Assembly (NCBI RefSeq): GCF_029369745.1
Contig: NZ_CP120210.1
Span: 2,294,001-2,358,000, forward strand
Length of the DNA: 64,000 nucleotides
Source: Amycolatopsis sp. QT-25
GTDB lineage: Bacteria; Actinomycetota; Actinomycetes; Mycobacteriales; Pseudonocardiaceae
Reading direction: 5' to 3'
Shown: positions 52,510 to 61,129 of the stretch, in pieces
Layout of the letters: each line of letters begins with the position of its first letter
How positions within the stretch are numbered: position 1 is the first letter of the stretch
Made by a program: the position numbers and the translations under genes
The notes under the pieces: model-generated
Seen by the model: the letters and a program-made list of their open reading frames with translations, nothing else
Databases searched by the model: none
Told to the model about the DNA's origin: nothing

Positions 52510-52833
52510 TCACCTTGCCAGGGCTGTGATCGGCCGTTCGCGGGTTGTCCGGAGCATGGGGATCAGTGTGGCGGCGGCGGTTGTCGCGGTAGCTCCGGTG
52601 ACGATGGCGATGTACATCCACACTGGACCGCTCGGCAGCGGTGATTGGGTTTTATCAGAACCTGCTGCTGGACCTCGAAAGTAGTCCAAGCCGGCCGCGC
52701 TCGCGCCCGGCAGGAACACCACGGCCGGTCCGCCGCTGCCCGGCCGGTGCACGAAGATGCGGCGCCCGTCGACCTCGCCGAACCCGCCGACCGGTGGAGC
52801 AGGCCGGACCGTGGAAGTGATGTCGTCCGTCAT
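52510..52833 (-). pseudogene. Fused remnants: alpha/beta-hydrolase start and FtsX-like permease end
   Basis: From ATG 52833 the minus strand reads as the N-terminus of an alpha/beta hydrolase (VGGFGEVDGRRIFVHRPGSG, GPAVVFLPGASAAGLDYF). Around 52680 it then passes into the last 40 residues of an FtsX/MacB-like ABC permease (WMYIAIVTGATATTAAATLI, PMLRTTRERPITALAR). Two unrelated gene ends are joined in one frame, which indicates a deletion. Neither part can be active. Confidence 0.55.
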
Positions 52834-52915
52834 GCGACCAGGTTCCACCCCGGACGCAGGGTCAAGGCCAACCCTTCCGCGACACTCGAACCCGTCGATC
52901 ACCTCGTCGGCCGGA

Positions 52916-53824
52916 TCAGCGGTGTGTGGCGGTGAGGCGTCGCAGGGCGGCGTGGGCGGGTGGGCCCCAGGTGGGTTTGCCACCGGGACGGCCGTGCACG
53001 CCGGCGTCGCCGATGAGAAGGCCGCCGAGGGCGCGGGCCATCGCCCAGCCGCGGGCGCGGCGCAGGGTGGCGGTGTCCGGGGCCGGTCGGTAGTCCGCGT
53101 GGAAGTGGTCGCCGGCGTGGTCCGGTAGCAGGAGCCACATGGCGGCGAGGTCGTAGGCCGGGTCGCCCGCGCAGAGGTCGCCGAAGTCGACCACACCGCA
53201 GAGGGTGCCCTCGGCGGTGAGGACGTTGGCCGGATGCAGGTCGGCGTGCAGCCAGAGTGCCGGGCCCGTCCACCGCGGCGCGGTGACCGCGTCGTCCCAG
53301 ACGGCGCGGACGGCGTCCGGGTCGGGGATCAGTCCGCGCTCGGTGGCCGCGGTGAGCCCTGCGGCGAACTGGCCGGTGTGGTCGGCCAGTGGCCCGCCGC
53401 GGTTCCGGCCCGCGGGCGCGTCGCTGGGAGCGGGCCGGTGCAGAGCCGTCAGGAACGCGGCCAAGGACGCGGCCGCCTCGGAGGTTCGCGTAAGCGGGGC
53501 GCGGTCGGCGGGCGTGCCCGGGACCCAGGTGGTGACGAGCCAGGGCCGGGGGAACCGTTCGGAGGGCTCGCCGAAACGCCGCGGGACGGGGATCGGCAGC
53601 GGAAGGCGCGGAGCGAGCGTGGGCAGCCAGGTGAACTCTTTGCGCAGCAACGCGTCCGCGGACCCGGTCGCCCAGGGAAGCCGGACGGCCAGATCGTCAC
53701 CGAGCCGCCACAGTTGGTTGTCCCAGCCACGCGCACCCAACCGGATCGGGCGATCGGCGAGGTCGGGGTGCTGGTCGCGGACAAGGTCTTCGACCAGTTC
53801 CGCAGTGATCTCGATGTCGGTCAT
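52916..53824 (-). CDS. Aminoglycoside phosphotransferase-family kinase
   Basis: The 302-residue APH-fold protein has an N-terminal lobe with LGARGWDNQLWRLGDDLAVR. The catalytic loop is LWLHADLHPANVLTAEG and the metal-binding segment is GVVDFGDLCAGDPAYDLAAM. ATG 53824 is chosen because the family pattern begins TDIEITAELVEDLVRDQHPD. Such enzymes phosphorylate aminoglycosides, macrolides or other small molecules; many chromosomal copies have unknown substrates. It is divergent from the alpha/beta hydrolase gene to its right. Confidence 0.88.
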   Translation of the reverse strand: MTDIEITAELVEDLVRDQHPDLADRPIRLGARGWDNQLWRLGDDLAVRLPWATGSADALLRKEFTWLPTLAPRLPLPIPVPRRFGEPSERFPRPWLVTTWVPGTPADRAPLTRTSEAAASLAAFLTALHRPAPSDAPAGRNRGGPLADHTGQFAAGLTAATERGLIPDPDAVRAVWDDAVTAPRWTGPALWLHADLHPANVLTAEGTLCGVVDFGDLCAGDPAYDLAAMWLLLPDHAGDHFHADYRPAPDTATLRRARGWAMARALGGLLIGDAGVHGRPGGKPTWGPPAHAALRRLTATHR

Positions 53825-53956
53825 ACCGGGCGACGATAATCGCGGATGCGGCTGCTGTCCGGGGTGTTCGCCGCAGGCTGGCCCGCTCCGACTCGACATG
53901 GTGTCCACTGTGGCCTTAGGCTGTCTAAGTAGAGTGATCTATCAAGTGGAGTCGCG

Positions 53957-54808
53957 ATGCCAACGATCGAACTGTCCGCCGGACCCCTCGCCTACGCCGA
54001 CACCGGCGGCCCGGGCCCGGTCCTGGTCTTCACCCACGGCTTCCCGATGAACGACTCGCAGTGGCGCAAGGTCCTCCCGCTGCTCCCGGGATACCGCTGC
54101 ATCCTGCCCACCCTGCCATTGGGCGCCCACCGCGTACCGATGAAACCCGACGCCGACCTCTCCCAGCGCGGCCAGGCGCTCCTGCTCGCCGAACTGCTCG
54201 AACGACTCGACCTCACCGACGTCACCCTGATCATGAACGACTGGGGCGGCCCCCAATTCCTGGTCTCCGAAGGCAAAGCGGACCGGGTCGGCAGACTCGT
54301 GCTGGTCGCGTGCGAAGCGTTCGACAACTTCCCGCCCAAAGCCGTGCGCCCGCTGGTCGCCCTCGCCCGCGTTCCCGGCGGCACCTGGCTCATGACCAAA
54401 CTGTTCGCCACCCAGCTCTTCCGGCACAGCCCCCGCGCCTACGGTGGCCTGAGCAAACACGGCATCCCCGACGACGTGCTCGACGACTGGTTCGCCCCCG
54501 CCACCCACAACCGCGAAATCCGTCGTGACCTGGCCAAATTCGGCACCTCCGCACCACCGCGCAAGGTGCAGCTCGAATGGACCGCCCGCCTCCGCGACTT
54601 CGACCGGCCCGCCCTCGTCGTCTGGGCCACCGAAGACCGCCTGATGCCCGCCGACCACGGCCGCCGCCTGGCCGACCTGCTCCCCCACGCCACCCTCGTC
54701 GAAATCGCCGACTCCTCCACACTGATCCCCGAAGACCAGCCGGAAGCACTCGCCGAAGCACTCAAGACCTTCCTCGCCGAGAACGGGGCCGGAGTCCCCT
54801 CGCGATAG
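53957..54808 (+). CDS. Alpha/beta hydrolase, haloalkane-dehalogenase-like
   Basis: The 283-residue hydrolase has the oxyanion segment FTHGFPMNDSQW. The nucleophile elbow LIMNDWGGPQ has Asp as nucleophile, as in haloalkane dehalogenases and epoxide hydrolases. The acidic residue in VVWATEDRLMPADHG is present. At the place of the usual catalytic His the sequence is IADSSTLIPEDQPE, with no His, so hydrolysis by the standard mechanism is doubtful. I recall other family members with TLIPxDQP here. The SnoaL-like gene and a tiny ORF follow on the same strand. Confidence 0.87.
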   Translation: MPTIELSAGPLAYADTGGPGPVLVFTHGFPMNDSQWRKVLPLLPGYRCILPTLPLGAHRVPMKPDADLSQRGQALLLAELLERLDLTDVTLIMNDWGGPQFLVSEGKADRVGRLVLVACEAFDNFPPKAVRPLVALARVPGGTWLMTKLFATQLFRHSPRAYGGLSKHGIPDDVLDDWFAPATHNREIRRDLAKFGTSAPPRKVQLEWTARLRDFDRPALVVWATEDRLMPADHGRRLADLLPHATLVEIADSSTLIPEDQPEALAEALKTFLAENGAGVPSR

Positions 54809-54855
54809 CAGCCGATGCCCGAACGCCACCACCGACTCCGTCGTTGAAAGGAGGG

Positions 54856-54879
54856 ATGATGAAAAACCGCGAGTACTGA
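54856..54879 (+). CDS. Tiny ORF MMKNREY or MKNREY
   Basis: ATGATG (54856/54859) follows AAAGGAGGG (54847-54855) and encodes MMKNREY, or MKNREY from the second ATG, before TGA 54877-54879. The SnoaL-like gene starts 50 bases further on. A near copy (MNNREY) is encoded at 57096-57076 with the same kind of ribosome binding site and the same TACTGATCGTT end. The copies differ at a synonymous Arg codon (CGC versus CGT), which suggests selection on the peptide. It could be a leader peptide, a signal peptide or a minimal precursor. Confidence 0.45.
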   Translation: MMKNREY

Positions 54880-54929
54880 TCGTTTCAGCGAGACCGATTC
54901 AAGCCGACCAGCACAACCGGGGCGACGCA

Positions 54930-55346
54930 ATGCACAACGCGATGATGAATCAGGCAATGGCGCAGGAGTTCGCCGACGGGTGGGTGCGCGCCTGGAACGC
55001 ACACGACCTGGAAGCCGTGCTGTCGCACTTCGCCGAAAACGTGACCTTCCGTTCGCCGGTGGCGGTTCACCTGCTCGAGGGAAGCGCGGGAGTGGTGCGC
55101 GGCAAGGCGGCGCTGCGTGCTTACTGGGCCGAAGGACTGGCTCGGATCCCCGACCTCCATTTCGAGGTCGTGGGGCTCTACCTCGGCGTCGACTCGCTCG
55201 TGATCAACTACCGGAACCAGAAAGGCGGGCTGGTCAACGAAGTACTGATCTTCGACGGCTCCCTGGTGGTCGAAGGGCACGGCACCTACCTCGGCGCCGA
55301 TCCCAACCCGAGCGGCACACGTCGACACCCCAGCTCGGCCGCATGA
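54930..55346 (+). CDS. SnoaL-like/NTF2-fold protein
   Basis: The 138-residue product has the NTF2/SnoaL layout. Helical EFADGWVRAWNAHDLEAVLS and strand HFAENVTFRSPVAVH come first, then VRGKAALRAYWAEGLARIPD and LHFEVVGLYLGVDSLVINYR. Such proteins are small cyclases, isomerases or ligand-binding folds; this sequence looks like the nuclear-transport-factor-2 group with no assigned substrate. ATG 54930 has no strong ribosome binding site, and ATG 54942 and 54945 are close alternatives. A tiny ORF with an excellent site lies 50 bases upstream, so translational coupling is possible. Confidence 0.8.
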   Translation: MHNAMMNQAMAQEFADGWVRAWNAHDLEAVLSHFAENVTFRSPVAVHLLEGSAGVVRGKAALRAYWAEGLARIPDLHFEVVGLYLGVDSLVINYRNQKGGLVNEVLIFDGSLVVEGHGTYLGADPNPSGTRRHPSSAA

Positions 55347-55459
55347 TGATCTCGGCGACCAGCGGGCTGGAGAAGCCCGATCCGCAAAGCCGTGTCCAGC
55401 AGCGACAGCCTTGGCGATGCCCTCCTGTATCTGCTGGTGCCCAGCCTGCGCATCACGTT

Positions 55460-55627
55460 ACCGATCGGGGTCAGCGCCACATGTCGGCTGGTGCGCGCGA
55501 ACAGCGCCACCCCGAACCGGCGCTCCGGCCGGTTGATGGTCTGGCTGACTCGCGCGGCGCTGACGCCGAGCCGCTCGGCCGTACGCCCGAAGGGCAGTTC
55601 CTCGGCCAGGGCCAGGAACGCCTGGTG
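55460..55627 (-). pseudogene. LysR-type regulator fragment (DNA-binding domain only)
   Basis: The minus strand reads HQAFLALAEELPFGRTAERL, GVSAARVSQTINRPERRFG and VALFARTSRHVALTPIG, a clear LysR helix-turn-helix. Before and after these 56 residues the frame loses similarity, so both the start and the effector domain are missing. The flanking 55628-56521 stretch holds no gene that I can support. Confidence 0.65.
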
Positions 55628-56521
55628 CTGGGCTCCGGCAGGGTCGGCGGCGAGCCTGTGCGGTGTCGCGGCCCTGATCGGTGACGAGTTCGCTTGCGGT
55701 CTGTACGAAGTGGGCGATGGCTCGCCAAGCGAGAACCGGCGGACCAGGCAGCGACGACCGGGTACGGCCTGGCGTCGGATGCCGGCCGGTAGACGATGTC
55801 GTCGCGGGAATCGGTGTTGGCCACGCTGACCGGGATCAACGCGACGGCCCGAGTGCTCAAGCCGCGAGCATCCGCCACCACCCTCATCCACCATCCGTCC
55901 CCCCCCGTCCGACGCAGTGCCCCCAATCCCGGTACGCGTTCTACGACACAGGGCGACTGGCTGAAGCGAAGAACACCTGAGCAGAAGTGGTGACCACGTT
56001 CGAGGAGGCGGGCGACCCGCACCCCACGGCAACCGTGACTGAATGGCTCGGCACATTGCAGTACGTCGTCGAGCAGTGTCTTCCCGCGCGAGCGGGGGTG
56101 TTCCGGCCGGCGCGGGCACGGCGGAGGCGACAGTCGCGTTTCCGTATGAGCGGGGTGATTTCGCTTGCCGGTGAGCTTTCGTTGACGGTCCGACCGCAGC
56201 CGGATACACAGTGAGGAATGGGAACGTGTCGAATGGATTGCCGGCACCGCCCCTGGCTGCTCGAAATGCGCTCAAGCTGCCCGACTCGACTTGTTCCCAC
56301 AGCACCAGCTGACAGACGGCCCGAAGCCCGGAAAGCCCAGGCGGTCGATGCGTAGGGAGTGTGGACCTCATGAGTGATAACAGGCACGTGCCCGCGGCAC
56401 GGCGACGCCGTTGATGCCCATCCCGGCGGCCAGAACCCGTCTCCGCTCGTTTGCTCGACGTGAGAAAAGTTCTGAGCAATTCAGTCAATTGCGGTGGAGA
56501 ACGGCAAGGGAGTCTCTGCGC
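55628..56521. other. No supported gene
   Basis: Almost 900 bases without a recognisable coding signal, bounded by a LysR fragment and the terminator of the secreted-protein gene. The low coherence in all six frames suggests decayed sequence. Confidence 0.45.
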
Positions 56522-56564
56522 GACAACCGAACGGCGAGACCGGAGGCCTCGCCGTTCGGTTGTC
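56522..56564 (-). terminator. Strong hairpin terminator of the secreted-protein gene
   Basis: A perfect 17-base inverted repeat (GACAACCGAACGGCGAG at 56522-56538 and its complement at 56548-56564) with a nine-base loop. It lies 16 bases beyond the stop of the minus-strand gene at 56581. Confidence 0.8.
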
Positions 56565-56580
56565 ATGTACCTGACCGCGC

Positions 56581-57021
56581 TCAGTATCGGATCTGCACGC
56601 ACACCGGGCCGGGAACCCGGCCGGCGTAGGAAGTCTGCGCGCAGAGCTGGGAACCGGGCTGGAACTTCATGTTCAGGTTCCACCGCACGCCGAGTGTGCC
56701 GAGGGCGCAGCCGTTGTTGGGCTGGCTGCGCTCGAAGTAATAGCCACCCAGTTCGGTGCCCCAGACCTTCACGTGGACCCCGCAGATGTCCGCGGGGAAG
56801 TAAGGTGCGACGGTCGCGTTGAGGTGCCCCTCCACGGACGCGACGTCGAGACCGGAACCCTCGACCACGATACAGTGTTTGTTCCAGGTGCCTGGGCCGT
56901 GGGCATCAAGGCAACCACTGGCCGAGGTGATTCCGGCTCCGTTATCGGAGGCGGCGCCGGCCACCGGCGCCCCCAGCACGAGCGACAGCAGTGCGACCGC
57001 CAGGAAAATCAATTTTCTCAT
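56581..57021 (-). CDS. Secreted cysteine-containing protein
   Basis: The product has 146 residues with a signal peptide (KLIFLAVALLSLVLGAPVAG, cleavage after AA near residue 24). The mature part has six cysteines (SGCLDA, KHCIVV, DICGVH, NGCALG, QLCAQT, PVCVQI), which fits three disulfides. No family was recognised. A hairpin terminator follows. A six-codon ORF (MNNREY) with a strong ribosome binding site lies 54 bases upstream and may be a leader. The ATG at 57021 directly starts the signal peptide. Confidence 0.8.
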   Translation of the reverse strand: MRKLIFLAVALLSLVLGAPVAGAASDNGAGITSASGCLDAHGPGTWNKHCIVVEGSGLDVASVEGHLNATVAPYFPADICGVHVKVWGTELGGYYFERSQPNNGCALGTLGVRWNLNMKFQPGSQLCAQTSYAGRVPGPVCVQIRY

Positions 57022-57075
57022 TGTGTAACCCCCAGTGCGTGAACAGAGTTGTTTGATTCGAACTTGTCGGAACGA

Positions 57076-57096
57076 TCAGTACTCACGGTTGTTCAT
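57076..57096 (-). CDS. Tiny ORF MNNREY
   Basis: On the minus strand AGGAGGGG (about 57108-57101) precedes ATG 57096, which encodes MNNREY and ends at TGA 57078-57076. The secreted-protein gene starts 54 bases downstream. This is a near copy of the MKNREY ORF at 54.86 kb, including the sequence just after the stop (TGATCGTT). The two contexts differ, which argues for mobile or convergent leader units, not a simple gene duplication. Confidence 0.45.
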   Translation of the reverse strand: MNNREY

Positions 57097-57253
57097 CGAC
57101 CCCTCCTCTCGGTCGCGAGGGCTCACCTCGCCACAGGCATCGGTTGGTCAGATGGCCGATTCGGGTGGAGGATTGGAGCGTAGCACGGCGGTGATCTTCT
57201 TGCGAGTACTTGCTGAACTGTGTCAGAATCTGTCGATGACCAGTGTTTGACAA

Positions 57254-57613
57254 TTATTTGACATTCCAAGCGTGCTCATGGTGACCGAATCCACGTTGTA
57301 TCGGCCATGCCTTCGGCGCCGGGCTCACCTGGCTGGTGAGCAGAAGTGCTCCGGGTTCACTGTCCGCCCGCCGGGCGCCGGCGGGTAACTCGGCGCTGTT
57401 CTGCCTGACCGGGCGGTCGCGGTGATACTTCGTCGAAGACCAGTCCGCGCTGCTTGGCCGTGATGAACGTGATGGCCTCGGATCGCCAGGTGCGGGCAGG
57501 GCCACTCGCCACCCTCGCGGCACGTCCACGTAGGACGGCCAGAGCGAATGCTCGCCGCTCGCGCCTTCCAATACCAGGAAGCGCGCGTCGGGATCGTCAA
57601 GGAACAAGTCCAT
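57254..57613 (-). pseudogene. MbtH-like protein, C-terminal half disrupted
   Basis: From ATG 57613 the minus strand reads DLFLDDPDARFLVLEGASGE, HSLWPSYVDVPRGWRVAL. This closely follows the MbtH pattern (DDxxRFxVLVNxExQHSLWP, DVPxGW). The second half, which should contain the conserved WTDMRP, is not found in this frame. A frame change near 57500 gives EAITFITAKQRGLVFDE instead. It is either a decayed MbtH or a divergent relative. It lies 27 kb from the functional MbtH gene. From 57614 to 57960 I see nothing else to call. Confidence 0.5.
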
Positions 57614-58059
57614 GGGCCCGCCTCGGCCGGGCAGGATGCGCGCTCCTCCTCGGCCGTCGCCGGTGCCTTCCGGGCGGTAGCCTCGGCCCCGCGTTCACCG
57701 CTGCTCGTCCGCCTGGTCGGATTGCGAGAGCCGGGTGTGACCTCCGGCTGGGCGGATTCGGTGCCGCCGGTGTCGCGGAAGCCGGCGGTCGGTGTGAGGG
57801 TGGGCATCACAACTTCCCTGGATAGGTCGTTCCAGTCGGCGTAGCGAAAGGCCACAGTGGACGGATGTCGGGGAGTTCTGAAGAAGATTCGTAGGTTTTG
57901 ACGGCCGGCTCGGACTGGGTGACATCTCTGCCACGTATGCTGCCGCCATGTCGGAAGTGTCGATCTTCCCAGTGGAATCCGGAGAAGTGGAGATCTCCGC
58001 GCTCGCCTCCAGGCCGAGCTATGGATGCCGTCGCGCTTGTCGAAGCCGACGAACGTCGC

Positions 58060-58549
58060 CGAGGATCACCGGCAGCCGATTGAGCAGCTGTGGGGCTTCT
58101 ATGTCGCCGCGGATGGCCTTCCGATTCGCAAGATCGCCGATGTCATCGCGGAGCGGGACGAAGACCGGTAGCGGGGGTCGGCCAACCACGAGACGGTCCG
58201 CCGAACCCTGCGCGCGGTGACCTCGCCGCAATGGCTGACCGTTGAGGTGATCTTTCTGGCGTTATGCCGGATCGCTGACGTGGACCCCGACGACTACGGC
58301 TACGACCAGCCACCGACGCATCGCGAGGCGCTGCACGAGGCCTACCGGCGGGCTCGCTTCGGGTACACGCGCGAGTTGCCCCGGACGCGGACGGAGAAAG
58401 CCGCCAGGAGGCCGAGGCGGAACGACATCGGCGTATGCGCGCAAGCGATCCGTGGGGAGCGGCACCACATCGCGCCGGAATCACCGGCGAACCACCGTTC
58501 TGGCTCGAGTGGAATTGTCCGCCAACAAGCTCGAGCCGTCTTCTTGTGA
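58060..58549 (+). pseudogene. Helix-turn-helix protein interrupted by a stop codon
   Basis: The plus-strand frame reads PIEQLWGFYVAADGLPIRKI, ADVIAERDEDR, stop (TAG 58169-58171), RGSANHETVRRTLRA, SPQWLTVEVIFLALCRIADV and YDQPPTHREALHEAYRRARF. The N-terminal blocks resemble small actinobacterial DNA-binding proteins with an IRKIA...HETVRR helix-turn-helix. The in-frame stop splits it. GTG 58217 could start a shorter protein without the first helices. From 58372 the frame continues without clear signature. Confidence 0.5.
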
Positions 58550-58759
58550 ATAAGACACCGCGCAGCGTGACCGCTCGCGGGTGGCGCTGCGCGATGCGGT
58601 GAGGACACCGAAGGCAAGGATCCACGCTCTCTCCGCCGCTGGCCGAAGACGGTAGATGAGGTCCAGACATCGCCAAAAGAGGGGATCGACAGCAAAACCA
58701 GTCGAAGATCCCGTGCGCGTTTTCGACGTGCTCGGGATTTTCGCAGAGGAATGTTCGGA

Positions 58760-59708
58760 TCAGGTGCGGGCGCGGCGCGCCCAGACGCGGCTGGCCGTGG
58801 CGACCGACCCGAGCACCAGCACCATGCCGGCCACTTGGAGCACTGACGGGACTTCGGTGAGCAGCACGAGGCTGAGCAGTACCGTCCCGACGGGCTGGGT
58901 CAGCAGCAGCGCCGCGGTGCGGTTCGCGGGCAGGTGCGGGGAACCGGAGTTGACGAGGATCCATGCGAACACCTGTCCGAGCACCGCGAGACCGATCATC
59001 GCCACCCACGATGCGGGTGGAATCCTTGCGAGGTGGATACCGCCGCTGAGCGGGGACAGTGCCGCGGACGTCGCCGCAGCGCTTGCGGTCGCGATGGCCA
59101 AGGGGGTGACGGTGCGCCCCGGTTCGGCACGACCCTGCCGCAGGGTCAGGTAGAGGTACAAGGCGTACGCGGTACCGGCCACCACGCCGAGTACGGTGCC
59201 CTTTGCCGTGTCCGCCGCGGTGGGTCCACTCTCGAGCACGCCGCTGATCAGCACGATGCCACCGAGCATCACCGGGCAGGCGAGGACGAACCGGCGGCCG
59301 GGGCGCTCGTGGTCGACGAGCAGGCTCAGCAGCGGGAGCACGACGACCTGAACGTTGATCAGAACCGTGGCAATCCCGGCTCCGACGTCGAAGATGCTGC
59401 GGGTCCACAGGACGTAGTCCGCGCCGAGCGCCCCGCCCGCGACGAGCGCCACCACGATCCCGCGGCGCGACAGCCCGCCGAACCGTCGGCATTCCCGCCA
59501 CGCCAGAGGCGCCAGCACGAGGACCGCGATCGCACAGCGCAGGAACGCGGACGTCGCCGGGTCCACAGCCGCCACCTTCACCAGTACCGCGGACACGGAC
59601 AGGCAGGCCGCGCCGCCCAGCACGAGCAGTGCCGGGCCGCTGTGCCCGGGGTGCGGCTCGGGCATCATCGGTCCGGAGGAGTTGTTCAGCTGCGTTTCGG
59701 TCGGCACC
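58760..59708 (-). CDS. EamA/DMT-family membrane transporter
   Basis: The product has about 315 residues and ten hydrophobic helices (LLVLGGAACLSVSAVLVKVA, SAFLRCAIAVLVLAPLAWRE, VVLPLLSLLVDHERPG, VLGVVAGTAYALYLYLTLRQ, LTQPVGTVLLSLVLLTEVPS). The two repeated five-helix EamA halves are visible. It exports metabolites or amino acids; the substrate is unknown. GTG 59708 is taken as the start, with ATG 59668 as an alternative. It is divergent from the LysR gene at 59781, which probably controls it. Confidence 0.88.
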
Positions 59709-59780
59709 CCAGCAGTTTGGCCGGGTGAACTCGGCCGGGTCCAGGTCGTATTCCTTCCTGGTACTGCTAAGCAGGAGTAC

Positions 59781-60671
59781 GTGAACAACTGGACGTGGGA
59801 CCGGCTGCGAGTGTTCGATGCCGTGGCCAGGACAGGCTCGGTCGCAGCGGCCGGACGCAGCCTGAACATGACCGGCCCCGGCGTCTCGCAGCACCTGCGC
59901 CGGCTCGAGGCGGAGGTGGGGGCCGTGTTGATCGAGCGGGAGGGCCGCGGCGTGCGGTTGACCGACGCGGGGCACGTCCTGGCCGGGCACGCCCGCACGG
60001 TCGCGCGCGTGGTCGAGCACGCCGAACGTGAGCTTGCGGCACGCGAGGGGGAGCCTCGTGGGACCGTTCGCGTCGGCGCGATCTCCTCCGCCATCAGAGG
60101 TTTCCTGCTTCCGCGCGTGCGCGAATTCCTCGACCGCCACCGCGGAGCGCGGGTGTCGTTACGCGATGGGGAAACCGTCGACCACCTGCGTGCCCTGCAC
60201 GAAGACAGCCTGGACGTGGTGCTCGCCGAGACGTGGCACGACCTGCCCTCGACGCTGCCGCGCGGCATGGACATCATCCGCCTTCGCGCTGAGCGTGCCA
60301 GGCTGGTGCTGCCCGCCGGTCACCGGCTCGCGAACCGTGAAACGGTGCCGTTTTCCGAGCTGGCCGGAGAGACATGGACGTGTTGCCCGCCGGGTTCGGA
60401 TGCGCATTCCGCGCTGGCCCAGCTGGTCCGCCGGGCGGGAGGTGAGCTGGTGGTCGGGTTCCCCCTCGCCGACCACACCACCCAGCTTGAGGTGGTCGCG
60501 AACGGGCTCGCCGTCGCGTGCGTGCCGGAGCTCTCGTTGCCCGCGAAACCGGTTGGGATCCGGATTCTCGACACCGACCCGGCGCCGCTGCGCAGCATCG
60601 AGCTGGTCACCCAGCCGGAAGTACTTTCGTTGCATGTCAACGCTTTCATAGCGGTCCTCACCGGCCGCTGA
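59781..60671 (+). CDS. LysR-family transcriptional regulator
   Basis: The 296-residue protein has a LysR helix-turn-helix (LRVFDAVARTGSVAAAGRSL, NMTGPGVSQHLRRLEAEVGA, LIEREGRGVRLTDAGHVL). A periplasmic-binding-like effector domain follows (GTVRVGAISSAIRGFLLPRV, LDVVLAETWHDLPS). GTG 59781 follows GCAGGAG (59771-59777). The divergent EamA transporter gene 72 bases away is the likely target, the usual LysR arrangement. Confidence 0.93.
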   Translation: MNNWTWDRLRVFDAVARTGSVAAAGRSLNMTGPGVSQHLRRLEAEVGAVLIEREGRGVRLTDAGHVLAGHARTVARVVEHAERELAAREGEPRGTVRVGAISSAIRGFLLPRVREFLDRHRGARVSLRDGETVDHLRALHEDSLDVVLAETWHDLPSTLPRGMDIIRLRAERARLVLPAGHRLANRETVPFSELAGETWTCCPPGSDAHSALAQLVRRAGGELVVGFPLADHTTQLEVVANGLAVACVPELSLPAKPVGIRILDTDPAPLRSIELVTQPEVLSLHVNAFIAVLTGR

Positions 60672-61129
60672 CGGCCCGGAAGCCCGGCCGTGGTGGCGTT
60701 TGCGCTCTACGATGCGGAACATGGCTTCGAACGTGATCAGCCTCCGTGGCGTGCGTTCGCTACGCTCGCGGCCGAGTCTCGGCGCCAGCTTTCGCGGGAA
60801 CCGCTGAGCCGGCGTCCAGGGCAGCCGTAGCCGGACGGTGGATATGGGCGCTCTCCCTAGTGTCGGCAGGTGCTGGTTCGTCACCCTGTTGGTTGACAAC
60901 AAGATCAACTCGTGGAAGAACTGCGCATAGCTTGGTGTGGGTAGCTCGTTCGGGTGAGCCAGATTACCGAAGCTCACCTCGTGAGCGGTCGCACTTGCCG
61001 CGGTGGAAGTGGTTAGCTAGTCGTTCGAGGGCGGTTGCTGAGGACCGTGGGCTGGTGACAGGGGAGGGTGCGCTAGGCAAGCAACGGCGTGTCGGCGGGC
61101 AAGGACTCGCTGGGGAAGGTTGCTGGCTG
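60672..61129. other. No supported gene; likely promoter of the TPR-protein gene
   Basis: The frame of the next gene is open through this stretch but codes for low-complexity, Arg/Ser-rich sequence without signature, so I do not include it. A small inverted repeat (GCTCAC, loop CTC, GTGAGC; 60972-60986) lies inside. Confidence 0.45.
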
